A stretch of 64,000 nucleotides of DNA from Nitratiruptor sp. SB155-2 (GTDB lineage Bacteria; Campylobacterota; Campylobacteria; Campylobacterales; Nitratiruptoraceae), in contig NC_009662.1 in assembly GCF_000010325.1 (NCBI RefSeq), positions 186,001 to 250,000 of the forward strand, in the 5' to 3' direction. The position numbers and the translations under genes were made by a program. Under the pieces are notes generated by a model. The model saw only the letters and a program-made list of their open reading frames with translations. It did not search any database and had not been told where the DNA came from. Shown here piece after piece: positions 1 through 9,225 of this stretch (position 1 is the first letter of the stretch; the number at the start of each line of letters is the position of its first letter).

Positions 1-1456
1 GATGTATTCCCACCTGGAGTGAATTTCTTATTATGATACCGTCGATGTTATTGCCAATGACAGTATTGTGGGCAATCAAGATATTTTTGCTTTCTTGGGA
101 TGATATGCCCATAAAACCATTTGCTATGGAGAGATTGTTGTAGATGATGTTGTTGTTGGAGAGCCTGTCGACCATCAAGCCGTTGGAGTGATTGTTGAGT
201 GCAATATTGTCGACCATATAGGAGTGCTCTACGCCACGAGAAACGATGATACCGTGTGCAATTTTTGCATTCATTACCAGATTTTTGGCAATGACGAGAT
301 TTTGGGAATAGTCATGGGGGTCAAAGTTGTAGATGGTATTGTTGTATGTAAAATTGCCCAAATAGATAGCATTTTTGGCTCCATTGGTATAAAAACCCAT
401 AGTAGAGTTGGAAATATCGTTCCCGATATAGGCGCCAGTAGGTGCATTTGCATGACTTAAGAAGTAATACATCGCCTGGGAGTAGGGAATATAATCGTGT
501 CTTTTGGGTGAGAGCAGGCCGATTCCGAATGTAGCGGAGGTGCTATGGAAACCAAGGCCATTGAATATATTGTTGACAAAATAGCTTTTTGAACCAGGAA
601 GCCCCAGAAAATAGGGTCTTGGTTTTTCATAGTTGATATACAGTATTTTCCTTTTTGGAATATATTCTCTTGGACAATAACGATTTTTTCTCATGTCCCA
701 TGTGATAAATCTGCTATTGGCTAAATAGAGGTTGCCATAGTAGATGATAAAGATCGGTTTTGGAAGGGTTTGCAATCTGACTGTTTTATTTTTGATAACA
801 AGTTTTGCTGTGGATGAAACAAAAATGGGGATATTGATTTCATATGTTTTGCTATCGACTTTTTTGATCAATCGAGGATTTTGGAGTTTGTTGTAAAGAT
901 ACTCCAAACTGTATACCCCATCATAAAGAACTAAGATTTTTCTGTTGCCTCGATTATGGAATGCATAAAAAGAGTAAAGGTTAATGGATGGGATGAAATC
1001 AGCTTTATCCAGATCGTACAATTCAATACCGTTTCCATAGAATCGGTTCGGAAATTTCCGTAAAACATTGTAGGGCGTGTATCTTCTGTAGATATTTTGA
1101 AGGTAGTGTTTTGCTTTTGTTAAAGAGAGATAGGAGTTTTGGGGAAAGATGACATATGGAATGCCATCATACACTTTATGATAGACAATTTTGGGATCTT
1201 TGAAGTTAAAATGGAGTGTCTCTAGCGCTTTTTGTGCGCGCTCCTTTTTTTTGTAACAGCCTACATAGGCTAAATTGGCTTTACGGAAAAGAGGAGGTTT
1301 TAAAAAAAGATTACACCGTTTTTGAGGCGGAGCGTATGGATTGTAAAAGTAGTTTTCACTCACTGGAGTAGAGCTGTCCACTTTGGTCAAGATGGAGTAG
1401 CAATATCCCGCAACTAGATCCAAAGCGATGAGCAGCAGTACTATAACTTTCATCAT
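1..1456 (-). CDS. algG: AlgG-like mannuronan C5-epimerase, 3' end outside window
   Basis: The minus frame is open from the ATG at 1456 to the window edge (485 codons read, no stop), so the C-terminus is missing. The N-terminus is a hydrophobic signal or anchor (about residues 3-20). The C-terminal half is rich in Asn and short beta-strand repeats typical of a right-handed parallel beta-helix. It carries the AlgG signature DPHD at residues 379-382, followed by a HGIIVSR-like strand, as in Pseudomonas AlgG, which converts mannuronate to guluronate in periplasmic polymer. The gene starts 5 nt after the alg44 stop with TAGGATAG as ribosome site. The N-terminal 250 residues I do not recognise in detail. 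Another beta-helix epimerase or lyase is the alternative, but the alg8/alg44/algD context favours AlgG. Confidence 0.82.
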   Translation of the reverse strand, partial: MMKVIVLLLIALDLVAGYCYSILTKVDSSTPVSENYFYNPYAPPQKRCNLFLKPPLFRKANLAYVGCYKKKERAQKALETLHFNFKDPKIVYHKVYDGIPYVIFPQNSYLSLTKAKHYLQNIYRRYTPYNVLRKFPNRFYGNGIELYDLDKADFIPSINLYSFYAFHNRGNRKILVLYDGVYSLEYLYNKLQNPRLIKKVDSKTYEINIPIFVSSTAKLVIKNKTVRLQTLPKPIFIIYYGNLYLANSRFITWDMRKNRYCPREYIPKRKILYINYEKPRPYFLGLPGSKSYFVNNIFNGLGFHSTSATFGIGLLSPKRHDYIPYSQAMYYFLSHANAPTGAYIGNDISNSTMGFYTNGAKNAIYLGNFTYNNTIYNFDPHDYSQNLVIAKNLVMNAKIAHGIIVSRGVEHSYMVDNIALNNHSNGLMVDRLSNNNIIYNNLSIANGFMGISSQESKNILIAHNTVIGNNIDGIIIRNSLQVGIH

Positions 1457-1461
1457 CTATC

Positions 1462-2556
1462 CTATTGCCAAAAAGTATCTATCGTCACATAGACCGTTGT
1501 GTTAATTAGTGAAATATCAATCGGCTCGGTTGGTTCTAAATAGAGCGTGTCGTAATCTCTTGGGCGATTATAGATATTGGCCAATATTTTTGCTTTTTCC
1601 AAATCGACAGGTTGGGCAGGCTCAATTTTTACTACTTTTGCTTCAAATATTTGGTCATCTTGTGTACGTACTTTAGCGATATAACCAACTTTTACCTTTT
1701 TAAAGAATTTGTGATCCATTTTTGCGATGATATAAGGTGCTGTATCTTTTTGCAATACTGTGACCACAGGTTCTGCTGTATTTCTAAATTCGTTCTCCAA
1801 AACATTGACTTTCAGGACAGTTCCATTCAAAGGGGAAATGATTGGTTGCATTTCCCCATCGATAAAGCGCGCGATAGCGATCGTTTGATTGATTTCGATG
1901 TTATCGCCTCTATGTAGAGTCTTTGTGAAATGGATGTAGGAAAGAAATGGTGCGCGGATGACGGTAATGTTACCGTCTACATAGGCGTTCGCAGTCTGTA
2001 CGACAAATGTTCGGTAATAGGCAATATAGCCTAAGAATGAGAGTAAAAGAAAAATAACGGTGTAGATTAAGATCAATAACTTATCCGCTCTTTTTTTGTT
2101 AAGTTTTTTCTCTTCCTTTTTGGGATAGGTTATTTGCCTTGTGACTGCATAGAGAATGTCTTCTTTTGTGATAATATCACCGTTGATGTATGCTGTGATG
2201 ATTTGATTGAGTATGGAAATTTGATAATCTTCGAGATTGTGAAACTTTGCTCCAAGCAAAGGATAGTGATCCCCTTCGGCTCTTTTACCGGTACAGATGA
2301 ACTCCAGATTCAGATTGTCGACAACCGTTTCAAAAGTATCGTATTTAAAAATCATTTTCCCTTTTCGCATCGGTTTTTGACAAAACTCTTTTGGTGCATT
2401 TTTGATAGCCAAACCACCCAAAGACCAATTATCCACTACATAAATTTTTCCATCTATTTCCACTTTGGCCGGGATCTTGTAGCGAGCAAACTGTCTTGTA
2501 ACTTCTGCTTCATGCATGATCTGCTTGGCGAGTTTCTCTTTGTTTTCTCTATTCAT
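1462..2556 (-). CDS. alg44: Alg44-like PilZ alginate polymerisation/export protein
   Basis: The protein has 364 residues from the ATG at 2556. An upstream in-frame start at 2592 is possible, but 2556 overlaps the alg8 stop as ATGA and has AAGGATG as ribosome site. The N-terminus is a PilZ domain with the c-di-GMP motifs RQFAR (residues 21-25) and NWSLGG (43-48), very close to the positions in Pseudomonas Alg44. One membrane helix follows (about 160-182), then a periplasmic HlyD-like beta-barrel/lipoyl region. In Pseudomonas, Alg44 binding of c-di-GMP activates the Alg8 polymerase, and its periplasmic part helps connect to the export channel. The PilZ residues look intact, so allosteric control by c-di-GMP is expected here. 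Confidence 0.88.
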   Translation of the reverse strand: MNRENKEKLAKQIMHEAEVTRQFARYKIPAKVEIDGKIYVVDNWSLGGLAIKNAPKEFCQKPMRKGKMIFKYDTFETVVDNLNLEFICTGKRAEGDHYPLLGAKFHNLEDYQISILNQIITAYINGDIITKEDILYAVTRQITYPKKEEKKLNKKRADKLLILIYTVIFLLLSFLGYIAYYRTFVVQTANAYVDGNITVIRAPFLSYIHFTKTLHRGDNIEINQTIAIARFIDGEMQPIISPLNGTVLKVNVLENEFRNTAEPVVTVLQKDTAPYIIAKMDHKFFKKVKVGYIAKVRTQDDQIFEAKVVKIEPAQPVDLEKAKILANIYNRPRDYDTLYLEPTEPIDISLINTTVYVTIDTFWQ

Positions 2557-4121
2557 GTCAACACATCCTTTATAAAGTGAAGGTAGAGCCAAATATCGTC
2601 AAATGTGAGCATTTGGACCAAAAAAGCGATGGTGATTAAAAAAAGAAGCATCTTGATGGTCAGTGTACCATTGGAACTGACACGGTAGTACCACTCGATA
2701 AAAGCCTCCTTGCTTTTTAGCTTTGTTTTCTGTCTAGTCCATGATTGCTTGTACAGATGCTCCCATATATAGATTTTTGTCAATGAACCCACCAGCTGAT
2801 GGTAGTAAAGCAGCAGAGGCCACATAGGATGGATATTTTTTCGTGTCATACGATAGACAAAAATCATGATGAGTCGAGAAAAGAGTACCCACCAGATATA
2901 GGCAAACAAAATATATATTCCCCAGTGAATAGCTCCAAGGAGAGCTAAAAAGAATCCATATGGTGTCATCCATTTGGTGATGCGTTGATCGATAATGGCA
3001 TACCAAGGAAAATTTCCTATCCGTTCACGAACATCTTTGATTTTTAATTGCTTAAGATTTGTTCTGTATTGATTGCCAAACCAGCGTGTCATGAGCATCA
3101 ATGAGCCGATAAAAAAGTTTTTGTGTACAAGTTCATCGATCGTATAAACCATCACATCAGGGACATAGGTAAGGCTCCACCCATCTTTCATGACATAATA
3201 AAGACTCGATTTGTCATCTCCGGTCAAAAATTCAAACGTTCCCAACCGCCAGTGTTTGACATAGTCGAGCTGAACCGTTTTTACAAAAGCGGCTTTTGAT
3301 ACAATATTGGCTCTGATCATCGACATACGGCCGGTAAGTGTGAGGATCCGGTCAGAAAGTGCTACGGAGCACATGGAGATATTCCGTTGTGCCATGCGAA
3401 GACGATACCAGTTGAGATAGAGATATTCTGATATGGTTTTAGGAGGAGTGAGGAGAATAGAGTCCTCATCGGTTGTAAGTCCACCGAGATTCGGATCGAG
3501 CCCAAAGAGTCTAGCGCATTTGCGAAAGGTTCCCGGTGTTACAATCGAATCGCCATCGATGACTGCAACGACGCTTTTTTTCAAATTAACCTGTGGCGTA
3601 TTGGCAATGACGCGATAACCGGTAGCCAAAGCATCTCTTTTACCGGTTCCTTTGATCCGCACGATAACAAGTTTGACTCTTTCAGGCGGTTCTAACTCTA
3701 AAAATATTCTTCTTACAAGCCGTTCTTCAGAAATCTCGACAATAGAAGCGATAAGTGTCGTAGGATATCCAGAAGCGATCGCATCTTTAATCGCTTCTCG
3801 ATAGACTTTTACAGAGATGCTTGTTGCAATTTTATATGTTGTAATGAGGATAAAAAGATGATCTGGATCGATTTCATCACCTGCAGCCTCTTCTTTTTTT
3901 CTCATTTGTCGAAATTTGTACTTTATATAGCGGCGAGCCCGTATATTGTTGATAAAAAACCAGGTATAGCGGTATGCGCCTACTATCCCTAATATGAAAA
4001 TCAACTGCTTCTGGTAGGGATCAAAAAGTTCACGTGGCAAGGCAAGAGCGTATACAATAACCAAAATGATATAGAGCACAAAAAAGACAAATTGGCGGTT
4101 GCTACTCTCTTGATACATCAA
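2553..4121 (-). CDS. alg8: Alg8-like family 2 glycosyltransferase, mannuronan polymerase
   Basis: The protein has 522 residues. Two N-terminal membrane helices (about 11-30 and 37-57) precede a cytoplasmic GT2 domain with DGD at 189-191, GDD at 301-303 and an RW pair at 346-347 (variant of QxxRW). Several membrane helices follow (about 380-520). This is the Alg8 architecture; the Pseudomonas protein is slightly shorter. It would polymerise GDP-mannuronate on the cytoplasmic face and extrude the chain. It starts 6 nt after algD and overlaps alg44 by ATGA, so the two are probably translationally coupled, fitting an Alg8-Alg44 complex. A cellulose- or hyaluronan-type synthase would be the alternative on sequence alone. 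Confidence 0.88.
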   Translation of the reverse strand: MMYQESSNRQFVFFVLYIILVIVYALALPRELFDPYQKQLIFILGIVGAYRYTWFFINNIRARRYIKYKFRQMRKKEEAAGDEIDPDHLFILITTYKIATSISVKVYREAIKDAIASGYPTTLIASIVEISEERLVRRIFLELEPPERVKLVIVRIKGTGKRDALATGYRVIANTPQVNLKKSVVAVIDGDSIVTPGTFRKCARLFGLDPNLGGLTTDEDSILLTPPKTISEYLYLNWYRLRMAQRNISMCSVALSDRILTLTGRMSMIRANIVSKAAFVKTVQLDYVKHWRLGTFEFLTGDDKSSLYYVMKDGWSLTYVPDVMVYTIDELVHKNFFIGSLMLMTRWFGNQYRTNLKQLKIKDVRERIGNFPWYAIIDQRITKWMTPYGFFLALLGAIHWGIYILFAYIWWVLFSRLIMIFVYRMTRKNIHPMWPLLLYYHQLVGSLTKIYIWEHLYKQSWTRQKTKLKSKEAFIEWYYRVSSNGTLTIKMLLFLITIAFLVQMLTFDDIWLYLHFIKDVLT

Positions 4122-4127
4122 TCTTCC

Positions 4128-5438
4128 TTACCAGCAAATGCCTTGATACTTTTTATCGCTCTTTTTATCGATTACTCGTACCAAATCGACTATATATTTA
4201 TCGGTATATGTCAAAGGAATTTCTTTAAATTCTTTAGCATTGTTACCTAAAATGATTATATCAGCTTTTTGTATAGTTTTTTCTAAGTTTTCATACAATC
4301 TTTCATTGATATGGTGCAAATCACCTTCCAAAAGGGTCTTGAGAGCGCCTTCCTTTTTTGCCAAAGAGACATTTTTGTCATAAATAAAGAGTTCATATCC
4401 CTTTCCTATCAACATTTCCGCAAGTGCAAGTTGGGGTGATTCACGTAAATCATCGGTATCGGCTTTGAAACTGAGACCTAAAAAGGCGACTTTTTTCGAT
4501 GGCAAAGGCTGGATGAAGTCTCGATAGACCCTTCGTATCTGCCACTCGTTGCTTGGCATAATATGTTCCATCATTGGGGTGATGACATCGAGTTCTTTGG
4601 CTTTATGGGTGATAGCTCTGAGATCTTTTGGAAGGCATGAACCTCCAAAGGCATACCCGGGTTTGAGATAGTATGATGAGATATTGAGTTTTGTATCTTC
4701 ACAAAAGATACGCATTACTTCATGTGAATCGATACCCAACTCTTTGCAGATCATACCTATTTCGTTTGCAAATGTTACTTTGGTTGCGTGCCAGCTGTTG
4801 GAAGCATATTTGATCATTTCCGCTACTTCGATTTCTGTTTCAAACAAGGGAGCATCCAAAAATGAGTAGAGCTCTTTAAAAATGGAAAACACTTTCGGAT
4901 CATTGGCTCCCACAACAGTAAAAGGGGGATGATAGAAATCTTCTATTGCGGTGCTTTCCCGTAAGAACTCCGGATTGGAAGCATATCCAAAATCTTTTCC
5001 GTGTTTTTTTCCTGAGATCTTTTCAATCAAAGGGATAACAATATCTTGGCCTGTTCTTGGTAAAACGGTGCTGCGCATAGCCACAATATGATACCCCTTT
5101 TTCTTTTTGAGATCTTCTCCGATAGCTTTTGCCGTCTCTTCGATATATCGAAGATCCAAAGAGCCATTTTTTCGACTTGGTGTTCCTACAGCAATAATTG
5201 TAAGATCGGTATTAGCGATGGCATATGCCAAATCGGTAGTGGCTTCTAAGCGGTTTGCTTCTACGCCTTCCCGGATAAGGGTATCAAGCCCTTTTTCTAC
5301 GATCGGTGATTTTCCTTGATTGATAAGATTAACTTTAATGCTGTCTACATCAACGCCGATGACATGGTGTCCCTCTTTGGCAAAAGCTGCAGAACAGACA
5401 CTGCCTACATATCCTAAACCTACAACACTTATTTTCAT
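4128..5438 (-). CDS. algD: GDP-mannose 6-dehydrogenase
   Basis: The protein has 436 residues, the same length as Pseudomonas AlgD. The N-terminal Rossmann fold starts with GLGYVGS (residues 7-13). The catalytic cysteine lies in GGSCLPKD at residue 268, the same position as in Pseudomonas AlgD. The enzyme oxidises GDP-mannose with two NAD to GDP-mannuronic acid, the committed step of alginate synthesis. UDP-glucose dehydrogenase is the paralogous alternative, but linkage to algA (GDP-mannose supply), alg8 and alg44 makes the GDP-mannose enzyme far more likely. The start overlaps the phosphatase stop as ATGA. Confidence 0.9.
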   Translation of the reverse strand: MKISVVGLGYVGSVCSAAFAKEGHHVIGVDVDSIKVNLINQGKSPIVEKGLDTLIREGVEANRLEATTDLAYAIANTDLTIIAVGTPSRKNGSLDLRYIEETAKAIGEDLKKKKGYHIVAMRSTVLPRTGQDIVIPLIEKISGKKHGKDFGYASNPEFLRESTAIEDFYHPPFTVVGANDPKVFSIFKELYSFLDAPLFETEIEVAEMIKYASNSWHATKVTFANEIGMICKELGIDSHEVMRIFCEDTKLNISSYYLKPGYAFGGSCLPKDLRAITHKAKELDVITPMMEHIMPSNEWQIRRVYRDFIQPLPSKKVAFLGLSFKADTDDLRESPQLALAEMLIGKGYELFIYDKNVSLAKKEGALKTLLEGDLHHINERLYENLEKTIQKADIIILGNNAKEFKEIPLTYTDKYIVDLVRVIDKKSDKKYQGICW

Positions 5439-6184
5439 CTGTTTTCCTTTATAAAATAAAGTAGTCTATCTATTATAGTGCCTTTTTGCTCAATAACGAC
5501 AAAACTAACATTATCACAAAGTTCTTTTCCTTTTTTTGCTTTTTCAAAAGCTTTGAGGATATTGGACGCGAAAGCAATTTGCTTCATTTGTGATGCAAAC
5601 TCTTTCCAAAAACCGTCAGAGCAAAGCACAATTTTGTTACCTTTTTCTATGGTGGTTGATGAGAAAAATATTTCAAAATCCTCAATGCCCATTCCCCCAG
5701 AGATAGATGAAGTAAGAATGTTACTGTTAAAATTTTTGATTCCTGCTTCTTGCAGTTCATGGGCTAATGTATGATCTTTACTCAAGAGTTTCTCCTCCTG
5801 CGGAGAAATTTTATAGATACGGCAATCTCCAACATTGAATATAAGTGCTTTATTTCCATGCCAGGAAATACCAGCTAATGCTGTTCCCAAAGAAATCCTC
5901 TCTTGGGCAGCAATTTTCTTCAAAGCCTCTTTTGCTTCAAGAAGTGTTGCAACAACCATCTGACGATTGGATGGTTTACGTTTTTGTATATATTCCAATA
6001 CCGTCTTTGCCGCCCTTGCGCCTTCTTGATATCCTCCCATGCCATCGGCAACAGCTACTAAAAAGTGTGTATTTCTTATATTTTTATGAGAGCAGGCCTG
6101 TGTTATTTCGTCAGCAATTAGGAGATAATCTTCATTTTGTGTGCGTACATTTCCTTTTTCACTGCAATACGTAATATGCACCAT
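5435..6184 (-). CDS. PP2C-type Ser/Thr protein phosphatase
   Basis: The protein has 249 residues from the ATG at 6184; a TTG at 6190 is also in frame, but AAGGC is better placed for the ATG. All PP2C metal motifs are visible: RTQNED near the N-terminus, ADGMGG, CSDGF and a late DN pair. It should be an active Mn/Mg-dependent phosphatase that removes phosphate from Ser/Thr. It is about the length of bacterial Stp/PppA proteins and has no membrane segment. It begins 9 nt after the kinase gene stop and overlaps algD by ATGA. It is therefore the likely partner that reverses the neighbouring kinase, and both are placed to act on the polysaccharide machinery. Confidence 0.88.
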   Translation of the reverse strand: MVHITYCSEKGNVRTQNEDYLLIADEITQACSHKNIRNTHFLVAVADGMGGYQEGARAAKTVLEYIQKRKPSNRQMVVATLLEAKEALKKIAAQERISLGTALAGISWHGNKALIFNVGDCRIYKISPQEEKLLSKDHTLAHELQEAGIKNFNSNILTSSISGGMGIEDFEIFFSSTTIEKGNKIVLCSDGFWKEFASQMKQIAFASNILKAFEKAKKGKELCDNVSFVVIEQKGTIIDRLLYFIKENR

Positions 6185-6193
6185 CTCCAAGCC

Positions 6194-9100
6194 TTAAAAA
6201 ATCTTGGCTAAAAGTGAGCCAAGAGTTAAGCCAAATCTTCTAAAACGTTTTGCTTTAGACGCTGGAATATTTTTCTCTTTCCACAGCTTTGCTTCTTCGA
6301 TATCAAATCCTGCCCTCTTCCACTCTTTGGCTTCTTCCAAACCAAAACCGTTGTCGAGCCACGTAAAAAGTTCGTTGATACTAAAACCGTCATCTGTCAT
6401 ATTCTTTGCGATATTTGGTAAAAATCCTGCATTTTTCCATTGCATGGCCGATTGGACATCAAAGCCATATTCGATCCATTTTTTGGCTTCATATGGCAAA
6501 AATCCCTCTGTTCTCCATGATTGCGCTTGAAGTGCATCAAAACCAAGCTGATACCACATTTTTGCTTCGTATAGTGAAAAACCGTTTTTCAACCACGATA
6601 AAAACTCTTTGACACTAAATCCCTCTTTTTTGATTTGATCAATGGTGTCAATGAGATTGGATGACCAGATGTGGAGTTTTCCGTCTACTGTTCCAGCGCA
6701 AAGATGATCGCCTTTTGGATGGTATGCCAATGATACGATATCGTATGCATTGAGTACAATCGTACTAATCCTTGTTTGTTCATGAAGATTCCATATTTCG
6801 ATGGTATTGCCTTGTCGAACGGCCAATACATCTTCCTGCATCGGAGCTATTTCCATAAATTCGCTATCTTCCAATGTATCTGAAAACTGTGTAATTCTTA
6901 CACCAGTTTCTGTATCCCATATAGTTATAATGCTATTTTCACCTGCTGTTGCGAGGAGCGTACCATCTGGATGGAAAGCGATTGCTTTGATGCTAAAACC
7001 GTGTCTGAAAAGAGATATTTTTTCTCCGTTGCGATAATCCCAAAGGATGACATAACCATCTTCAGAGCCACTGGCAAGAATATTTTTGTTTGGATGGAAT
7101 GCTACTGCATGCACACTGGCGGTATGGTCATTAAAAAAAGCTTTTGCTTCTTTGGTCTGCATCTGCCAAATAATAACTTCACCGCCTTCTGTTCCGCAAG
7201 CAAGGAGTGAGCCATCATGATTGAAATCGATGCTGTTAATATAGCTTTTGCTGTCATTGAGAGTGGCAATCGTCTTTTGCGTCTCGATATCCCAAACGCG
7301 GATTTGCATATCCCAGCTGCCACTGGCTAATATATTTTTGCTGGGATGGAATGAGACACACGTGACATAGCTTTGATGCCCTTGTAATGTTGCAAGATGC
7401 TTTTTTGTTTCCACATTCCATAAGCAAATGGTTTTATCTTTACTGGCACTTGCCAGTGTTTTTCCTTGCTGATCGAACGAGACGCACTGCACATAGTCTG
7501 TATGCCATTCCAAAATGGCAAGCTCTTGATAAGAGCGAGAGTTCCATAGCCGCACGGCATAATCATTGCCTCCGGAAGCAAGGATGATGCCTTCTGGATC
7601 GTAAGAGAGACTCTTGAGCGCTCCATTATGTGCTTTTTTTCTCTGCAAAAGAGCGTAAAAATGTTTTTTTAGCAGTTTTATCTCATCAAACGAAAGTCCT
7701 TCCAGTCGGGCAATTTTGGCTTCTTGGGGTGTCAAATTGGCGTCTTGTTTGAGCAAGAGAGCTTCACGTTCCATAAAACCGGAATTTTTCCACTCTAATG
7801 CTTCTTGTGGCGTAAAACCGACTTCACGCCAAATTTGTGCACTTTTGTCATCAAAGGCTTCCCAGCCTCTATATTTTTGAGGATGTTCGCTTTCTTGCAG
7901 ACATTTATTTTCTACAAGTTGTTCTTTTTGTAAAAATTGATCAATCTCTGTTGCTCCCCAACGTTTGGTGCTATCTTTTTGCAAAAGGCCTTGGAGCACA
8001 GTTTTGATTTTGGCATCGTCTGTTTCGATTGCTATCGGTTCATCAGAAACAATCTTTGAAAGAATCCTGTTGAGATCCTCTTCTTCAAAGGGCTCTTTTC
8101 CGAAGTAAAGCAGATATAAAATCATTCCAAGTGACCAGTAGTCACTTTTTTTGTTGTATTCATTGGAGAAGGTCTCAGGGGCTGAGTATTTATATGTTCC
8201 TTTGAAATTTTTGGTAAAAACAGTAGATTCTTCGATACTTTTTGCAATACCAAAATCGCACAGCACCACCTCGAACCAGTCTCTTAGCAAAATATTGGAA
8301 GGTTTGAGGTCACGGTGATAGATGTTGTGGCTGTGAAGGACTTTTAAAGCTTCATTGACCTGTTGCAAGAAATCAAAAAAAGTCTCTTTTTGGGAAAAGC
8401 GTTTTTTGTACTCATCTTTTTGCAAAAGTTCTGCGATACTGCCCAATTTGCAGTATTCATATATTTCGTAAAAATTACCTTCTGTTTCACCATAATCGAT
8501 GAGCCGAACGAGATGTTGAGGGTGTTCGAGAGTGAGTTGTTTAATATTTTTTACCAAATTCAAATCAGGAAGCATATGCAAGCGATAAATTTTGAGGACA
8601 TAGTGCTGTCCTTCTTTTTGTACTAGATAGGTATCCGATTCACCTCCGGATGAGAGATGTTTGAGGATATCGTAACCCGCTACCTGTTTGGGGGCTTGGG
8701 TGAGGGCATGTGGTTTTGCGACTGCGACGGTTTTATTGATTGTCTTATCGTCTAAAATAGCTTCTTTTTCTGTTTTGTCGCTAATGAAATGTTCTTTGAC
8801 CGTTGTATCGCTTTGCGGGTTAAACTGGACAGTGAAAAAGATTTTTTGAGCCAAAGAGAGGATGTCATTTTGCTGTAATGGATACTTTTTGTTTGGGATG
8901 AGCTTTTGTCCATTCAGATAGGTTCCGTTAGTGCTGTTGAGGTCTTGAATATACCATTGGCCATTTTCATTGAAGATCTTAGCATGTTTTCTTGAGATTC
9001 CTTTATCGGTAAAGTGGGATTTTGCGATCCCTTCTCTTCCTAAAACCGTCGGTTTTATGATAGTGATAGAGAAATCCTGTGATACTAACACAAGGGGTGT

Positions 9101-9217
9101 TTGTATTGGCTTTTCTTCGCTGATTGCAACTGAAGAGATATCGTATGAGCAATTTTTGCAAAGAAGTGCATTTGGCTCATTTTTTGTTCCACAAACAGGA
9201 CAGATTTTATATGCCAT
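6194..9217 (-). CDS. Zinc ribbon-FHA-Ser/Thr kinase-WD40 protein with 13-residue GF/W repeats
   Basis: The protein has 1007 residues from the ATG at 9217 (ribosome site AAGGGAAGAG; an upstream start at 9256 overlaps the previous gene). Domains in order: zinc ribbon (C6, C9, C20, C23); FHA (about 57-110, with SRKH at 75-78 and STNGT at 95-99); kinase (181-430, with K209, HRD 301-303, DFG 321-323, APE 346-348, all intact); five 13-residue repeats (454-519); WD40 propeller with eight recognisable blades (532-852); and ten 13-residue repeats at an exact period (866-995), each close to GFxxxEAxxWxxx. No membrane helix is seen, so it is probably cytosolic. FHA would bind phosphothreonine, the kinase phosphorylates, and WD40 plus repeats are scaffolds. 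Substrates are unknown; the operon suggests Alg proteins or the adjacent AAA+ protein. Confidence 0.9.
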   Translation of the reverse strand: MAYKICPVCGTKNEPNALLCKNCSYDISSVAISEEKPIQTPLVLVSQDFSITIIKPTVLGREGIAKSHFTDKGISRKHAKIFNENGQWYIQDLNSTNGTYLNGQKLIPNKKYPLQQNDILSLAQKIFFTVQFNPQSDTTVKEHFISDKTEKEAILDDKTINKTVAVAKPHALTQAPKQVAGYDILKHLSSGGESDTYLVQKEGQHYVLKIYRLHMLPDLNLVKNIKQLTLEHPQHLVRLIDYGETEGNFYEIYEYCKLGSIAELLQKDEYKKRFSQKETFFDFLQQVNEALKVLHSHNIYHRDLKPSNILLRDWFEVVLCDFGIAKSIEESTVFTKNFKGTYKYSAPETFSNEYNKKSDYWSLGMILYLLYFGKEPFEEEDLNRILSKIVSDEPIAIETDDAKIKTVLQGLLQKDSTKRWGATEIDQFLQKEQLVENKCLQESEHPQKYRGWEAFDDKSAQIWREVGFTPQEALEWKNSGFMEREALLLKQDANLTPQEAKIARLEGLSFDEIKLLKKHFYALLQRKKAHNGALKSLSYDPEGIILASGGNDYAVRLWNSRSYQELAILEWHTDYVQCVSFDQQGKTLASASKDKTICLWNVETKKHLATLQGHQSYVTCVSFHPSKNILASGSWDMQIRVWDIETQKTIATLNDSKSYINSIDFNHDGSLLACGTEGGEVIIWQMQTKEAKAFFNDHTASVHAVAFHPNKNILASGSEDGYVILWDYRNGEKISLFRHGFSIKAIAFHPDGTLLATAGENSIITIWDTETGVRITQFSDTLEDSEFMEIAPMQEDVLAVRQGNTIEIWNLHEQTRISTIVLNAYDIVSLAYHPKGDHLCAGTVDGKLHIWSSNLIDTIDQIKKEGFSVKEFLSWLKNGFSLYEAKMWYQLGFDALQAQSWRTEGFLPYEAKKWIEYGFDVQSAMQWKNAGFLPNIAKNMTDDGFSINELFTWLDNGFGLEEAKEWKRAGFDIEEAKLWKEKNIPASKAKRFRRFGLTLGSLLAKIF

Positions 9218-9225
9218 CTCTTCCC

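Noticed and set aside
188..460. Plus-strand 90-codon frame
   Set aside because: Antisense shadow of the algG-like gene, whose minus frame is open throughout.
2557..2592. Upstream start of alg44 (12 extra residues)
   Set aside because: It would lie inside alg8 without a good ribosome site, whereas ATG 2556 has AAGGATG and an ATGA overlap.
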